A stretch of 55,754 bases of DNA from Bacteroidales bacterium (GTDB lineage: Bacteria; Bacteroidota; Bacteroidia; Bacteroidales; Bacteroidaceae): assembly GCA_022784065.1 (NCBI GenBank), contig JALFUO010000054.1, positions 1 to 55,754 of the forward strand, in the 5' to 3' direction. Each line of letters opens with the position of its first letter. Position 1 is the stretch's first letter. The notes under the pieces were generated by a model that was given only the letters and a program-made list of their open reading frames with translations, did no database searches and had not been told where the DNA came from. This document shows, in pieces, positions 8,795 through 18,374 of this stretch. The translations under genes were made by a program, and so were the position numbers.

Positions 8795-11701
8795 TTATGC
8801 GTTGAGCTTCTGCTTGACTTCTACTTCCTGGAAGGTTTCGATGATGTCGCCTTCCTTGATGTCGTTGCAGTTGGTCAGGCTGATACCGCACTCGAAGTTG
8901 GTGTTCACTTCCTTCACGTCGTCTTTGAAGCGTTTGAGCGCGTTGATTTCGCCCGTGAAGATTACGATGCCGTCGCGGATGAGGCGTGCCTTGTCGCTGC
9001 GCTTCACCTTGCCGTCTATCACGTAAGCACCGGCCACGTAACCCACCTTGGAGATGTGGTACACCTGACGCACTTCGATGTTGGCGGTAAGTTCTTCCTT
9101 GATGACGGGTTCGAGCATGCCTTCCATGGCTTCCTTAACGTCCTCGATAGCGTCGTAGATGACGGAGTACTGTCGGATTTCCACGCCGTCGCGGTCGGCC
9201 AGTTTCTTAGCCTGTTGCGAGGGACGCACTTGGAAACCTACAATCACGGCATCGGAAGCGGCGGCCAGCGTAACGTCGTTTTCGCTGATCTGGCCCACGC
9301 CCTTGTAAATCACCTTCACCACGATATTCTCCGTAGAGAGCTTGATGAACGAGTCGGCGAGTGCTTCCACCGAGCCGTCCACATCGGCCTTGACGATGAT
9401 ATTGAGTTCGTGGTAAGAGCCCATTTTGAGGCGCTTGCCAATCTTTTCGAGCGTGAGCACCTCTCGCGTGCGGAGGTCTTGCTCGCGTTGCAGCTGTTCG
9501 CGGCGGTTGGCAATCTCGCGTGCCTCCTGCTCCGTTTCCATCACGTGGAACTGGTCGCCGGCCTGCGGTGCGCCGTTGAAGCCGAGCAGCGTGGCGGCCA
9601 TGGCGGGTCCCACTTCGTTCACGCGCTGGTTGCGCTCGTTGAAAAGCGCCTTCACGCGGCCGAAGTTCGTGCCGGCCAGCACCACGTCGCCCTGCTTGAG
9701 CGTACCGTTGCTCACAAGCACCGTGGCCACGTAGCCGCGCCCCTTGTCGAGCGACGACTCGATGACCGTGCCCGTAGCCTTGCGGTTGGGGTTGGCTTTG
9801 AGTTCGAGCATGTCGGCTTCGAGCAGCACTTTCTCCAAAAGGTCGGAAACGCCGATGCCCTTTTTGGCGGAGATGTCCTGGCTCTGATACTTGCCGCCCC
9901 ATTCTTCCACGAGGAAGTTCATAGCGGCCAGTCCCTCCTTAATCTTGTCGGGGTTGGCGTGGGGTTTATCTATCTTGTTGATGGCGAAGACGATGGGCAC
10001 GTTGGCAGCCACGGCGTGGCTGATGGCTTCCTTCGTCTGCGGCATGATGTCGTCGTCGGCGGCGATGATGATGATGGCGATGTCCGTCACCTGTGCGCCG
10101 CGGGCACGCATGGCGGTAAATGCTTCGTGCCCCGGGGTGTCGAGGAAGGTGATGTGGCGGCCGCTCTCGAGCGTCACGTTGTACGCGCCGATGTGCTGCG
10201 TGATGCCGCCAGCTTCGCCGGCGATGACGTTCGACTTGCGGATATAGTCGAGCAAGGAGGTCTTACCGTGGTCCACGTGACCCATCACCGTAACGATCGG
10301 GGCGCGGGGTTCGAGGTCTTCCTCGTTGTCTGCCTCCTCGGCAATGGCTTCCTGCACGTCGGCGCTGACAAATTCGGTCTTAAAGCCAAACTCCTCTGCC
10401 ACGAGGTCGATGGTCTCGGCGTCCATGCGCTGGTTGATGCTCACCATGATGCCGATGCTCATGCACGTGCCGATGACCTTCGTCACAGGCACCTGCATCA
10501 TGTTGGCCAGTTCGTTGGCGGTTACAAACTCCGTGAGCTTGAGTATCTTACTCTCGGCCTTAGCTTCGAGACGCTCTTCCTCCTGCTGGGCACGCGCCTG
10601 TTCGCGCTTCTCTTTGCGGAACTTGGCACCCTTGTTGCCCTTCTGCTTGTTGGTGAGGCGTGCCAGGGTTTCCTTCACCTGCTTGGCTACGTCCTCTTCC
10701 GTCACTTCGGCCTTCACTTCCTTGGCCTTGCGGTTGCGCTCGCGCTGCTTCTTGCCGCTTTCCTTGCCGGCTGCGGCGGAGGCTGCTTTCTCGCCTTGGC
10801 GTTTGCGGTTGCCGCCTGTGCCAGCGGCAGCGGCCTGGTTGGCAGCAGCGTTCACGTCTACGCGCTCCTTGCCGATGCGCTGGCGTTTCTTCTTCTCGCC
10901 GGTGGCCTGTCCGTTCTTGGCTTCGCGCTCCTTGCGGCGCTCTTCTTTCGATTTCTTCTTAGGACGCGTGGTGGCGTTGATGCTGCTCAGGTCGATGGTG
11001 CCGAGCACCTTGGGTGCGGTGATTTCAGCCTGCGTGTGCAGTTTGAACACACCGTCGCTCTCTTCGCCGATGGCCTTTGCGCGTTCTTCCACAGAGGGGC
11101 GCGGCTTGCGCTCCTTGTGCGGCTTGGCAGTTTCGGCAGTTTCGGGCTGTGCCGGTGTGGTGGGCTTGGCGGGCGTTTCGGCGGGTTTCGGCTGCTCGGG
11201 AGCGGGAGCGGCGGGTTCTTCTGCCGGCTCTTCCTTGGCGGCAGGCTGCTCGGGGGCTTTCGGCTCTTCGGGTTGCTGCGGGGCAAGGGCTGCCTGCTCA
11301 GCGGCGGGTTCGGACTTGGCCGCGGGCTCGGACTTGGCAGCCGGCTCTTCCTTGGCGGCAGGTTGCGGGTTGCCGCCGAGATTGTCGAGGTCAATCTTGC
11401 CTTTCGTCACAATCTGCGGTTTCAGTTCTTCGGGCACGGTGGTTTCCACTACCTGCGGCTCGGGCTTCTGCTCCTTCACGGCCGGACGCTTGTCCTTCTG
11501 GCGGTTTTGCAGCAGTTCCTCGGCCTTGTTGCGCAGCATCTTGTCTGCGCCGAACTCCTCCTTGAGCAGTTCGTATTGCCTGTCGTCAATCTTTTCGCTG
11601 GGCACGGCGTTGATTTTGTGGCCCTTCTTGGCGAGGAAATCGACAATCGTTTGCAGACCGACGTTGAATTCTTTAATTGCTTTGTTTAATCTGATACTCA
11701 T
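8795..11701 (-). CDS. infB: Translation initiation factor IF-2
   Basis: GTPase that delivers initiator tRNA to the 30S subunit. It has 968 residues: an N-terminal IF2-N domain (residues 1-55), a long low-complexity linker rich in Ala, Glu, Pro and Lys (about 80-330), a second IF2-N-like segment ([18 protein letters not shown]), then the G domain with [23 protein letters not shown] and NKID, followed by domains II-IV. The linker contains tandem [12 protein letters not shown]-type repeats. The linker's base composition explains the equally long antisense ORF (8768-11689), a shadow. It lies in the rimP-nusA-infB order. Confidence 0.97.
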   Translation of the reverse strand: MSIRLNKAIKEFNVGLQTIVDFLAKKGHKINAVPSEKIDDRQYELLKEEFGADKMLRNKAEELLQNRQKDKRPAVKEQKPEPQVVETTVPEELKPQIVTKGKIDLDNLGGNPQPAAKEEPAAKSEPAAKSEPAAEQAALAPQQPEEPKAPEQPAAKEEPAEEPAAPAPEQPKPAETPAKPTTPAQPETAETAKPHKERKPRPSVEERAKAIGEESDGVFKLHTQAEITAPKVLGTIDLSSINATTRPKKKSKEERRKEREAKNGQATGEKKKRQRIGKERVDVNAAANQAAAAGTGGNRKRQGEKAASAAAGKESGKKQRERNRKAKEVKAEVTEEDVAKQVKETLARLTNKQKGNKGAKFRKEKREQARAQQEEERLEAKAESKILKLTEFVTANELANMMQVPVTKVIGTCMSIGIMVSINQRMDAETIDLVAEEFGFKTEFVSADVQEAIAEEADNEEDLEPRAPIVTVMGHVDHGKTSLLDYIRKSNVIAGEAGGITQHIGAYNVTLESGRHITFLDTPGHEAFTAMRARGAQVTDIAIIIIAADDDIMPQTKEAISHAVAANVPIVFAINKIDKPHANPDKIKEGLAAMNFLVEEWGGKYQSQDISAKKGIGVSDLLEKVLLEADMLELKANPNRKATGTVIESSLDKGRGYVATVLVSNGTLKQGDVVLAGTNFGRVKALFNERNQRVNEVGPAMAATLLGFNGAPQAGDQFHVMETEQEAREIANRREQLQREQDLRTREVLTLEKIGKRLKMGSYHELNIIVKADVDGSVEALADSFIKLSTENIVVKVIYKGVGQISENDVTLAAASDAVIVGFQVRPSQQAKKLADRDGVEIRQYSVIYDAIEDVKEAMEGMLEPVIKEELTANIEVRQVYHISKVGYVAGAYVIDGKVKRSDKARLIRDGIVIFTGEINALKRFKDDVKEVNTNFECGISLTNCNDIKEGDIIETFQEVEVKQKLNA

Positions 11702-11705
11702 TTCG

Positions 11706-11822
11706 TATGTCAGTAGACGAGTTTACAAGTAAACAAGTATACGAGACAAGAATGTCTTGCCAAATATTTTTACATGAGTAACTTGTCTTGTTTACTCGTT
11801 TACTCGTTTACTTGTTTACTAA
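11706..11822. repeat. Inverted TTTACT(C/T)GT-rich arms in the nusA-infB gap
   Basis: The 143-bp gap between nusA and infB holds iterated GTTTACTCGTTTACTTG-type units (about 11785-11820). An imperfect reverse-complement arm (about 11708-11750) reads AGTTTACAAGTAAACAAG. The pair can form a long hairpin in the polycistronic RNA. A single related copy lies near 33090, between tolC and hlyD, and another near 42694. Confidence 0.65.
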
Positions 11823-11844
11823 AATTGTTTGCTTTTTCTAATCA

Positions 11845-13119
11845 CTATTCACTCTTATCGTCGTCTTCAAACTCGGCTCGGAGGATATTGAGCAGTTCGT
11901 CCACGGTGTCTTCTTCGAGGTCTGCCTTTTCGATGAGCATTTCGCGGGGAGCGTTGAGCACTTCCTTAGCCGTGGTGAGCCCAATCGCCTTGATGGCGTC
12001 GATGACCCACTGGTCCACCTCGTCGCTAAACTCATCGAGATAGATGTCTTCGGTCTCTTCGTTGTCTTCCACTTCGCGGAACACGTCGATGGTGTATTCC
12101 GTCAGCATGGAGGCGAGCTTGATGTTCATGCCGCCCTTGCCGATGGCGAGGCTCACCTCTTCGGGACGCAGGTACACCTCTGCCTTGTGCTCCTCTTCGT
12201 TGAGCGTGATGCTGGAAATCTGCGCGGGGTTGAGGGCGCGCTGAATGAAGAGCGAGGGATTGGCGGTGTAGTTGATCACGTCGATATTTTCATTGTGCAG
12301 CTCGCGCACGATGCCGTGGATACGGCTGCCCTTTACGCCCACGCAGGCACCTACGGGGTCGATGCGGTCGTCGTAGCTCTCAACGGCAATCTTGGCGCGC
12401 TCGCCCGGGATGCGAGCGATGCGGCAGAGGCGGATGAGGCCGTCGGCAATTTCGGGAATTTCCGTTTCCAGCAGGCGTTGCAGGAACATGGGAGAGGTGC
12501 GCGAGAGGTAAATCTTCGGGTTGCCGTTGGCATTGTCCACGCGGTCGATGACGGCGCGCACCGTGTCGCCCTTGTGGAAGAAGTCGCGGGGAATCTGCTG
12601 CGACTTCGGCAGGTAAAGCTCGTTGCCCTCGTCGTCCATGAGGAGCGTTTCGCTCTTCCATGTTTGGTACACCTCGGCAGCGATGATTTCGCCCACGCGA
12701 TCCTTATATTTATTGTATAAAGCGTCGTGTTCGAGTTCGAGGATTTTGCTGGCGAGCGTCTGGCGCAGCGTCAGGATGGCGCGGCGGCCGAAGTCGGCAA
12801 ACTGAATGGGTTCGCTCACGTCTTCGCCCTCTTCGTAGTCGGCGTCAATTTCGCGTGCCTCGCTCAGGGAGATTTCCTTGTTCTCGTCGGTCACCTCGCC
12901 GTCGGGCACCACCACGCGGTTGCGGTAGATTTCGCAGTCGCCCTTGTCGGGGTTCACGATTACGTCGAAGTTCTCGTCCGAGCCGAACAGCTTGGCGATC
13001 ACGCTGCGGAAACTCTCTTCGAGCACGCCCACCATCGTGGTACGGTCGATGTTTTTGGTCTCCTTAAATTCGGCAAAAGTTTCAATCAGGCTGATGCTCT
13101 CGTTCTTTTTTCTTGCCAT
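11845..13119 (-). CDS. nusA: Transcription termination/antitermination factor NusA
   Basis: RNA-polymerase-associated elongation factor. The 424-residue form has an N-terminal RNAP-binding domain (1-130), an S1 domain, then KH1 and KH2 (VGVKGSRIHGIVRELHNENIDVI and VSLAIGKGGMNIKLAS around residues 250 and 330). An acidic C-terminus (EEDTVDELLNILRAEFEDDDKSE) replaces the long AR repeats of Proteobacteria. The gene sits between rimP and infB as in most bacteria. Confidence 0.96.
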   Translation of the reverse strand: MARKKNESISLIETFAEFKETKNIDRTTMVGVLEESFRSVIAKLFGSDENFDVIVNPDKGDCEIYRNRVVVPDGEVTDENKEISLSEAREIDADYEEGEDVSEPIQFADFGRRAILTLRQTLASKILELEHDALYNKYKDRVGEIIAAEVYQTWKSETLLMDDEGNELYLPKSQQIPRDFFHKGDTVRAVIDRVDNANGNPKIYLSRTSPMFLQRLLETEIPEIADGLIRLCRIARIPGERAKIAVESYDDRIDPVGACVGVKGSRIHGIVRELHNENIDVINYTANPSLFIQRALNPAQISSITLNEEEHKAEVYLRPEEVSLAIGKGGMNIKLASMLTEYTIDVFREVEDNEETEDIYLDEFSDEVDQWVIDAIKAIGLTTAKEVLNAPREMLIEKADLEEDTVDELLNILRAEFEDDDKSE

Positions 13120-13276
13120 TGGAATGATAGAGTTTTTTAGAATTGCGGCAGCGGCGGCGCGGCCAACTGCGCAACTTGCTTATTTATATTATTGTGATTT
13201 ATTTCTAAAACAACACCAACCCGGCATTTTCTTTTCAGATGCTATTCGGGTTGGCGGTATGGGGCATTGACGATGG

Positions 13277-13744
13277 CTATTTGAAGTCGATGTAATATTT
13301 CGTCCACTTCACGTCGGCAAAGTTAAGGACTACGTCGCGTTCCTTCATTACGGGGCGCTTCTTGCCTTCTTCCTTTACCTTTTCAGTTACGGTGACGGTG
13401 AACGATTCGGGCTGCACGCCTGTGAGCGTGCCGATGAGTTTCTTGCCCTCTGCGGTAAGCACCTCCACGGTGTCGCCCTGATGGATTTCGTACTGCTTAT
13501 GCACCTTGAAGGGCTGCCCGATGCCCGCGCTTCCCACTTCCAGTTCAAAATCTTCTTCGTCGCGGTTGAGACCGTCCTCGATGAAGCGGCTCAGCGCCAC
13601 GCAGTCTTCAATCCACACGCCGTCCTTATGGTCGATTTCCACCACGATGCGGTCGTCGGTGCTAATGGTGAGGTCGGTCAGGAAGTAGTCTTTCCCTTCG
13701 AGCCACGTGTTTACCAATTTTTCTACAACGTTCTTATCAATCAT
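13277..13744 (-). CDS. rimP: Ribosome maturation factor RimP
   Basis: A 155-residue cytoplasmic factor for 30S maturation. The N-terminal domain carries LEVGSAGIGQPFK near residue 65, the equivalent of the family's VSSPGxxRPL motif, followed by an SH3-like C-terminal domain. It is the first gene of the rimP-nusA-infB transcript. A canonical Bacteroidetes promoter lies about 60 bp upstream, and a GAAGTGAGG/CCTCACTTC stem-loop lies in its leader. Confidence 0.93.
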   Translation of the reverse strand: MIDKNVVEKLVNTWLEGKDYFLTDLTISTDDRIVVEIDHKDGVWIEDCVALSRFIEDGLNRDEEDFELEVGSAGIGQPFKVHKQYEIHQGDTVEVLTAEGKKLIGTLTGVQPESFTVTVTEKVKEEGKKRPVMKERDVVLNFADVKWTKYYIDFK

Positions 13745-13762
13745 TGCTGTTATATTTAACGA

Positions 13763-13794
13763 GAAGTGAGGAACTTTTGAAAGCCCCTCACTTC
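13763..13794 (-). other. Stem-loop in the rimP leader
   Basis: Arms GAAGTGAGG and CCTCACTTC (9 bp) with a 14-nt loop lie between the rimP promoter and its start codon. There is no U-run, so this looks like an RNA structural element rather than a terminator. Its position in the nus operon leader suggests a regulatory role, but that is inference. Confidence 0.5.
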
Positions 13795-13803
13795 ATCTGC
13801 CTG

Positions 13804-13834
13804 CAAAGTTACGAACAAATCTTTGCTTTGCAAA
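13804..13834 (-). promoter_or_regulatory. Bacteroidetes-type promoter for rimP-nusA-infB
   Basis: On the minus strand, TTTG, a 19-nt spacer and TAACTTTG match the Bacteroidetes housekeeping consensus exactly. It lies 60 bp upstream of the rimP ATG. Confidence 0.85.
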
Positions 13835-13902
13835 CTTTTTCGCGCTTTTTATATAAGAAAAGCGCTGTTTTCAGCCATAAAATGGTTTTGTCCCTGCATG
13901 AC

Positions 13903-14245
13903 GAACGTTTTATTTGCCCACGAATTTCACGAATTTTCGTGCAAGCGAGTGCAGAGGGCAAGTTTACTTGGACTATGCCGAGCGCAGCCGAAAATGTCAA
14001 GAAATATACACGAATAAAAAAGCGTTGAGATAATGGCGACCTTGTAGGTCGCACGAATTTTCACTAATTCAATATTTTCGGCTGCGCTCGGCAGTAGGGG
14101 CGTTCTGCAGAACGCCCGCCCAAGTTCGGCTCTGCGCTCGCTTGCGCGAAAATTCGTGAGATTAGTGCGACCGACCAGGTCGCTATTCTACCCGTTGAAA
14201 GAGATTAGTGTAAATTCGTGAAATTCGTGGGCAAATAAAACGTTC
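13903..14245. repeat. 343-bp nested inverted-repeat element (MITE-like)
   Basis: Terminal arms are near-identical inverted copies of GAACGTTTTATTTGCCCACG extended by AATTTCACGAATTT. Inside lie an inverted pair GCGACCT(T/G)GT...GGTCGCAC, two copies of a module (CGTGCAAGCGAG ... GCCGAGCGCAGCCGAAAAT) in opposite orientation, and within one of them the palindrome GGGCGTTCTGCAGAACGCCC. No ORF is credible. It fills the gap between the divergent promoters of rimP and the amidase gene. No transposase is present, and no target-site duplication was obvious by eye. Confidence 0.85.
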
Positions 14246-14313
14246 TAAAATTCCGTTTCTGCGTTTTATTTTCCGCCTTTTCGTGTACTCTCTGCGCACG
14301 GAAAGGCGTTTTT

Positions 14314-14345
14314 TTTGCTTTTCACGTAGGAAACTTGTAACTTTG
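14314..14345 (+). promoter_or_regulatory. Bacteroidetes-type promoter for the amidase-mlaD pair
   Basis: TTTG, a 20-nt spacer and TAACTTTG end 18 bp before the amidase ATG at 14364. It fits the family consensus and excludes the upstream part of the ORF-track entry (14283) as coding sequence. Confidence 0.8.
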
Positions 14346-14363
14346 CCCGAGTTTAGAGATAAA

Positions 14364-15650
14364 ATGTACAAGTCTTTCCGCACATATCTGCTGCTGCTCT
14401 GTGCTTGCCTCGCCACCTCGCTCTTTGCAAACGGCGGCGGCGAGAAAAAGAAGTTCACGCTCGTCATCGACGCGGGTCACGGCGGGCACGACGCCGGCGC
14501 CTGCGGCAAGTACGGCAAGGAAAAGAATATCAACCTGAATGTCGCGCTCGCTTTCGGCAAACTCGTAGAAGCGAACTGCCCCGACGTGAAAGTGGTGTAC
14601 ACGCGCAAGAAGGATGTCTTCATTCCTTTGCAGCGCCGCGCCGACATCGCCAACAGCAACAAGGCCGACCTCTTCATTTCCATACACACCAACGCCCTGC
14701 CCAGCGGCAAGATCGCCTATGGCTCCGAGACCTACACGCTCGGTATCGCCCGCGCGGCCGCCAACCTCGAAGTAGCGAAACGAGAAAACTCGGTCATCAC
14801 CTACGAAAGCGACTATAAAACCACCTACGAGGGCTTCGACCCGAGCAAAGCCGAGAGTTACGTGATTTTCGAGTTTATGCAGGACCGCTACATGAAGCAG
14901 AGCGTGGAACTGGCGCGGCAAATCCAGAAGAACTACGCCGCAGCCGGAAGGCAGAACAAGGGCGTGCATCAGGCAGGCTTCCTCGTGCTGCGCAACACCA
15001 CGATGCCCGCCGTGCTCACCGAACTCGGTTTTATCAGCACGCCGCAAGAAGAGAACTACCTGACTTCCGACCGGGGCGTGCGCGAACTGAGCCGCAGCAT
15101 CTACAACGGCTTTATCGCCTACCGCAAGCAGCACGACAAGGCGGCCGCGCCCATGGCCCCTCTGCCCGCAGAACCCAAAGAGACCGCGCCGGTACGCGCC
15201 GAGGAAACGCCAAAACCAGCCGAACCAATAGCGCACCCCGTGCCCGCGCAGCCCGAAACCAAGCCTGCCGAAACGCCCGGCGCAACCCCTGCGCCGCAAG
15301 ACGGCGAACCGCAAGGGCAAACGTCCGAATCGGCTCCCGACACTGCGGCAACGCCTGCAAGCAACCCGGGAAGAGCCGCCGAGAACCGCCCCGTCTTCAA
15401 GGTGCAAATCCTCGTGTCGAGCACGAAAATACCCGCCGCCTCGCCGCGCTTCAAGAAGCAATCGCCGATAGACTGCTACCGCGACGGCACTCTATATAAA
15501 TACACCTGCGGCAGTTCCGCCAGCTATGCCGAGATGCGCAGCAAGCAAAAGGAACTCGCCACGCTCTTCCCCGGCTGCTTCATCGTGGCGTTCCTGGGTG
15601 GCGAGCGCATCGACCTCAACGCCGCACGAAACATGGCGAAAGGGAAATAA
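14364..15650 (+). CDS. N-acetylmuramoyl-L-alanine amidase with C-terminal SPOR-like region
   Basis: Secreted Zn-dependent peptidoglycan hydrolase (Amidase_3) that cleaves the bond between MurNAc and the stem peptide in the periplasm. The start at 14364 gives a signal peptide (MYKSFRTYLLLLCACLATSLFA). The catalytic domain shows VIDAGHGGHDAG, the KYGKEKNINL glutamate region and LFISIHTNA, the expected H-E-H zinc set. After about residue 270 comes a Pro/Ala/Glu-rich linker, then a roughly 90-residue C-terminal domain (RPVFKVQILVSSTKI ... CFIVAFLGGERI) that looks like a SPOR-type septal-peptidoglycan binding domain. mlaD follows 30 bp downstream. Confidence 0.92.
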   Translation: MYKSFRTYLLLLCACLATSLFANGGGEKKKFTLVIDAGHGGHDAGACGKYGKEKNINLNVALAFGKLVEANCPDVKVVYTRKKDVFIPLQRRADIANSNKADLFISIHTNALPSGKIAYGSETYTLGIARAAANLEVAKRENSVITYESDYKTTYEGFDPSKAESYVIFEFMQDRYMKQSVELARQIQKNYAAAGRQNKGVHQAGFLVLRNTTMPAVLTELGFISTPQEENYLTSDRGVRELSRSIYNGFIAYRKQHDKAAAPMAPLPAEPKETAPVRAEETPKPAEPIAHPVPAQPETKPAETPGATPAPQDGEPQGQTSESAPDTAATPASNPGRAAENRPVFKVQILVSSTKIPAASPRFKKQSPIDCYRDGTLYKYTCGSSASYAEMRSKQKELATLFPGCFIVAFLGGERIDLNAARNMAKGK

Positions 15651-15680
15651 CACAACAACAGCAACTCAATTTTGCAGATT

Positions 15681-16586
15681 ATGAAATACTTTACCAAAGA
15701 GGTGAAAATAGCCCTCACGGCCATCGTGGCAATCATTTTGCTCTTCATCGGCCTGAACTTCCTGAAAGGCATCAACGTGTTCCAAAGCACGCAGACCTAC
15801 TTCGTGAAGTTTAAGGACATCAATGGCCTCGTAGTGTCGAACTCCGTGTTTGCCAACGGCTATCCCGTGGGCATCGTGCGCACCATCGACTACGACTACG
15901 AGCGCGGCGAGCACGTGGTGGTGGGCATCGAGGTGGACGATGACATGCACATTCCCAACGGCACCCGCGCCGAGCTGGAAGCGGAACTGATGGGCGGCGT
16001 GCGCATGAACCTCGTGCTCGGTCCTAACCCCACGGACAACCTCACGCCCGGCGACACAATCAGCGGTGCCTTCAAGCAGGGACTGATGGCGAAGGCCGAA
16101 GACCTGCTGCCCGTCGTTGAGAAAATGCTGCCGAAGCTTGACTCCATCATGGACAACCTCAACCGCCTGACGGGCGACCCCGCTTTGCAGCACACACTCG
16201 CCAACGCCGAAGCCATGACGGGCGACCTGCGCAAAACGGCTGCGCGTCTCGACCAGATGATGCAGGGTGACATTCCGCAAATGCTCGGACGCTTCAACCG
16301 CGCCAGCGCGAACCTCGAAACGCTGTCTGCACGTCTGGCCGACGTAGACGTAGCAGCAACGATGAGCAGCGTGAACCAGACGCTTGACAGTGCACAGCAA
16401 CTCATCGGCAAGCTCGACACGAAGATGAGCAGCAAGGACAACACGCTCGGTCTCTTCCTCAACGACCGCAGCGTCTACGAAAATCTCGACGCCACCCTTG
16501 CCCACGCCGATTCTCTGATGATTGACCTCAAAGCGCACCCCAAGCGCTACGTTCATTTCTCCGTATTCGGGAAAAAGGATAAGTAA
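15681..16586 (+). CDS. MlaD/MCE family protein
   Basis: Inner-membrane-anchored MCE-domain protein of the lipid-transport type. A single TM helix (IALTAIVAIILLFIGLNFLKG, near residues 8-30) precedes the MCE domain (TYFVKFKDINGLVVSNSVFANGYPVGIV). A long helical, coiled-coil-prone region follows (MEKMLPKLDSIMDNLNRL, AMTGDLRKTAARLDQMMQ). The 301-residue length is typical of the Bacteroidetes MlaD-like protein found directly after the amidase. The ATG at 15681 is preferred over the TTG at 15672 used by the track. No mlaE or mlaF is adjacent. Confidence 0.9.
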   Translation: MKYFTKEVKIALTAIVAIILLFIGLNFLKGINVFQSTQTYFVKFKDINGLVVSNSVFANGYPVGIVRTIDYDYERGEHVVVGIEVDDDMHIPNGTRAELEAELMGGVRMNLVLGPNPTDNLTPGDTISGAFKQGLMAKAEDLLPVVEKMLPKLDSIMDNLNRLTGDPALQHTLANAEAMTGDLRKTAARLDQMMQGDIPQMLGRFNRASANLETLSARLADVDVAATMSSVNQTLDSAQQLIGKLDTKMSSKDNTLGLFLNDRSVYENLDATLAHADSLMIDLKAHPKRYVHFSVFGKKDK

Positions 16587-16644
16587 GAAAATTTTGTCAA
16601 AACACATTAGCGGGCATTTGCAACGCGTGCCCCTACCCCATTTC

Positions 16645-16682
16645 ACGAGGGTGTGCCATAATTGGCGCACCCTCGTTTGTTT
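16645..16682 (+). terminator. Rho-independent terminator after mlaD
   Basis: ACGAGGGTG(T)GCC and GGC(G)CACCCTCGT form an approximately 12-bp stem with a 6-nt loop, followed by TTGTTTTGG. It lies 60 bp downstream of the mlaD stop and directly before a repeat element. Confidence 0.8.
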
Positions 16683-16683
16683 T

Positions 16684-17006
16684 GGGCGGGCTGTAAGCCC
16701 AATTGTTGCCCTTAGCCCGGGGCAACGCCCCGGGGTTAGTATGCCGAGGACTATACATTTGGCATTTTTGCGCATGCAAAAATGCCACGCGCCTAAAGCG
16801 CGTAACCCTAAAACGCGACACGGGGCGTTGCCCCTCATAAAGCAGACTGCTCTTTTCATAATGTCGGCTGCACTCGGTGATTTCAAGCAAGCTTGATTAC
16901 CCTCGTTTGCACGACATTTCAGAGCGTGACACTTTTATCAATGCAACATCGTCCCCCCAGGGCGTTGCCCTGGGCTATGGGCAGCAATTGGGCTTTCAGC
17001 CCGCCC
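16684..17006. repeat. GGCGGGCTGAAA inverted-repeat element, copy A (reverse orientation)
   Basis: A 323-bp element with about 50-bp imperfect terminal inverted repeats that begin GGGCGGGCTG(T/A)AAGCCCAATTG. Read on the minus strand it aligns with copy C (41844-42174) through GACGATGTTGCATTGAT, GAGGGGCAACGCCCCGTGT and GGCGCGTGGCATTTTTGC. It differs by carrying an extra hairpin module (AAATGTCGTGCAAACGAGGG ... GCAGCCGACATTATG) at the GCTCTG site. No ORF is credible. It fills the mlaD-argR gap. Confidence 0.88.
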
Positions 17007-17146
17007 CTAACCTGCTAACCACACTTATAGCAAGGTTCTTCATGTATTCTATCCAGCCTTCATTTTCACCAAGATATTTTTTATTTCCTCCGAGAAAATT
17101 TTTCCTATCCGCCTTATATTTTTCACTGTCTGCGCAGAAAAAGTTT

Positions 17147-17227
17147 GTTACAAAGTTTGTAATATGTATTACAAAGTTTCTAACATGTGTTACAAAGTTT
17201 GTAACGCTTGTTACAAACTTTGTAACA
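17147..17227. repeat. Four-unit GTTACAAA palindrome array, copy A
   Basis: Four palindromes of the form (G/A)TTACAAA(G/C)TTTGTAA(C/T) repeat every 20-22 bp; the second has TTTCTAA in place of TTTGTAA. The flanks carry TGCGCAGA on the left and ACTTTCAAGGAGAAAGGAAA on the right. Copies B (37338-37417) and C (42389-42468) have the same order and the same deviating unit. The array lies about 160 bp upstream of argR, between two repeats and the argR promoter. Confidence 0.88.
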
Positions 17228-17389
17228 AAAACTTTCTTATAGGATAATGAAAACTTTCAAGGAGAAAGGAAAAAATAGCTCCTTGAAAGCAAAAAATTGC
17301 TACTTTGAAATTTTCCGTATATGCGCATTTAATTGGAACAAAATTGTATATTTGCATTTCCATAACCAAGACAACCATCATCTAATACC

Positions 17390-17875
17390 ATGAGCAAACG
17401 AAACCAACGCTTAGAGCTGTTGCGCGTCATACTGGAAAATCAGGCATTGGCCGGTCAGGAGGAGATCTTGGCAGAACTCCGCAAGCACGGCGTCGAAGTG
17501 ACGCAGGCCACCCTCTCGCGAGATTTGACCAAACTCCATGCCGTGAAGACGCTCGACCGCAACGGTTACCGCTATGTGCTGCCGCAGAGCACGCTTTATA
17601 GCCATGTAGTGGAGCCGAAAATCATTCCCGAATTCCTGCGCAACAGCGGATTTACGCAAATCACCTTTTCAGGCTCGCTCGCCGTGCTCCACACGCGATC
17701 GGGCTATGCAGCCGGCCTTGCCTCCGACATCGACAGCCACCATTTGCCCAGTGTGGCGGGCACCATTGCCGGCGACGACACCATTCTGCTCGTAACCTCC
17801 GAGGGCAGCACCCGCCAGCAACTCATCGACGAACTGGCCACGATTATCCCCGCCGTCAAGAGCGTTTTGCTATAA
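17390..17875 (+). CDS. argR: Arginine repressor ArgR
   Basis: Hexameric arginine-responsive transcription factor. Its 161 residues contain an N-terminal winged helix ([21 protein letters not shown] ... [10 protein letters not shown]) and a C-terminal ligand and oligomerisation domain with [18 protein letters not shown], which includes the GTIAGDDT arginine-binding motif. A TATATTTG -7 element lies at 17347-17354, but no clean TTTG is placed upstream of it. No arg biosynthesis gene is adjacent; a PspC-domain gene follows 17 bp downstream, probably in the same transcript. Confidence 0.94.
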   Translation: MSKRNQRLELLRVILENQALAGQEEILAELRKHGVEVTQATLSRDLTKLHAVKTLDRNGYRYVLPQSTLYSHVVEPKIIPEFLRNSGFTQITFSGSLAVLHTRSGYAAGLASDIDSHHLPSVAGTIAGDDTILLVTSEGSTRQQLIDELATIIPAVKSVLL

Positions 17876-17892
17876 ACCAAAAAATAACTACC

Positions 17893-18096
17893 ATGACCGT
17901 TCAGAAAAGACTTTACCGCAGCGCAACCGACCGCAAGATCTTCGGGATTTGCGGCGGAGTGGCAGAATATTTCGACATCGACCCAACCATTGTGCGCCTC
18001 GCGCTGGTGCTGCTCTGCTTCATCACGGCCTTTATCCCCGTGACGCTGGGGTATGTCATCTCCGCCCTAATCGTGCCCGATGCGCCCCGCAGCTAA
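17893..18096 (+). CDS. PspC domain-containing small membrane protein
   Basis: A 67-residue protein consisting of one PspC domain: KRLYRSATDRKIFGICGGVAEYFDIDPTIVRL followed by a hydrophobic stretch (ALVLLCFITAFIPVTLGYVISALI). PspC domains are found in envelope-stress proteins; stand-alone short versions are common and functionally undefined. It follows argR closely and precedes tRNA-Gln, which has its own promoter. Confidence 0.88.
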   Translation: MTVQKRLYRSATDRKIFGICGGVAEYFDIDPTIVRLALVLLCFITAFIPVTLGYVISALIVPDAPRS

Positions 18097-18161
18097 CGGA
18101 GCAGGAATAGAAGGAAAAACTGCTTTTGTGCGAGGAATTTCTAAAAAAATCGCAGAAAGGC

Positions 18162-18192
18162 TTTGCTGTTTCAGAAAACTGCCGTAAATTTG
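18162..18192 (+). promoter_or_regulatory. Bacteroidetes-type promoter for tRNA-Gln
   Basis: TTTG, 19 nt and TAAATTTG end 47 bp before the tRNA 5' end. An exact consensus match. Confidence 0.82.
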
Positions 18193-18239
18193 CAGTCGAA
18201 AATCAGAACGGGGTGCGTTCTGATAGAAATTTGAAAGTT

Positions 18240-18311
18240 TGGGGTATGGTGTAATTGGCAACACTACAGATTCTGGTCCTGTCTTTCCTGGTTCGAGTCC
18301 GGGTACCCCAA
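18240..18311 (+). tRNA. tRNA-Gln (anticodon CUG)
   Basis: Complete cloverleaf: the 7-bp acceptor stem TGGGGTA/TACCCCA, D arm GTGT-AATTGGCA-ACAC, anticodon loop TTCTGGT giving CTG, and T arm CCTGG/TTCGAGT/CCGGG with one wobble-type imperfection. The anticodon stem ACAGA/CCTGT has an A-C mismatch next to the loop. The 3' CCA is not encoded, so it needs the CCA-adding enzyme encoded at 47441-48919. A terminator follows within 5 bp. Confidence 0.93.
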
Positions 18312-18315
18312 CAAG

Positions 18316-18349
18316 AAAAAGGTTTGCAACTTTCGGTGCAAACCTTTTT
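18316..18349. terminator. Bidirectional terminator between tRNA-Gln and dnaA
   Basis: The 13-bp arms AAAAAGGTTTGCA and TGCAAACCTTTTT enclose an 8-nt loop, giving a T-run on both strands. It serves the tRNA on the plus strand and the convergent dnaA on the minus strand. Confidence 0.9.
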
Positions 18350-18374
18350 CTTTTATCTATGTCCGAGAGAGCGT

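Noticed and set aside
8768-11689. 973-residue ORF on the plus strand opposite infB
   Set aside because: It mirrors infB over nearly its entire length. The translation has long runs of Leu, Gly, Phe and Arg expected from the complement of GC-biased codons, with no recognisable domain. It is a shadow.
15666-16886. 406-residue minus-strand ORF over mlaD and the repeat
   Set aside because: It runs through a repeat element and opposite a clear MCE-domain gene; the peptide parts (SPGRCPG) derive from the repeat.
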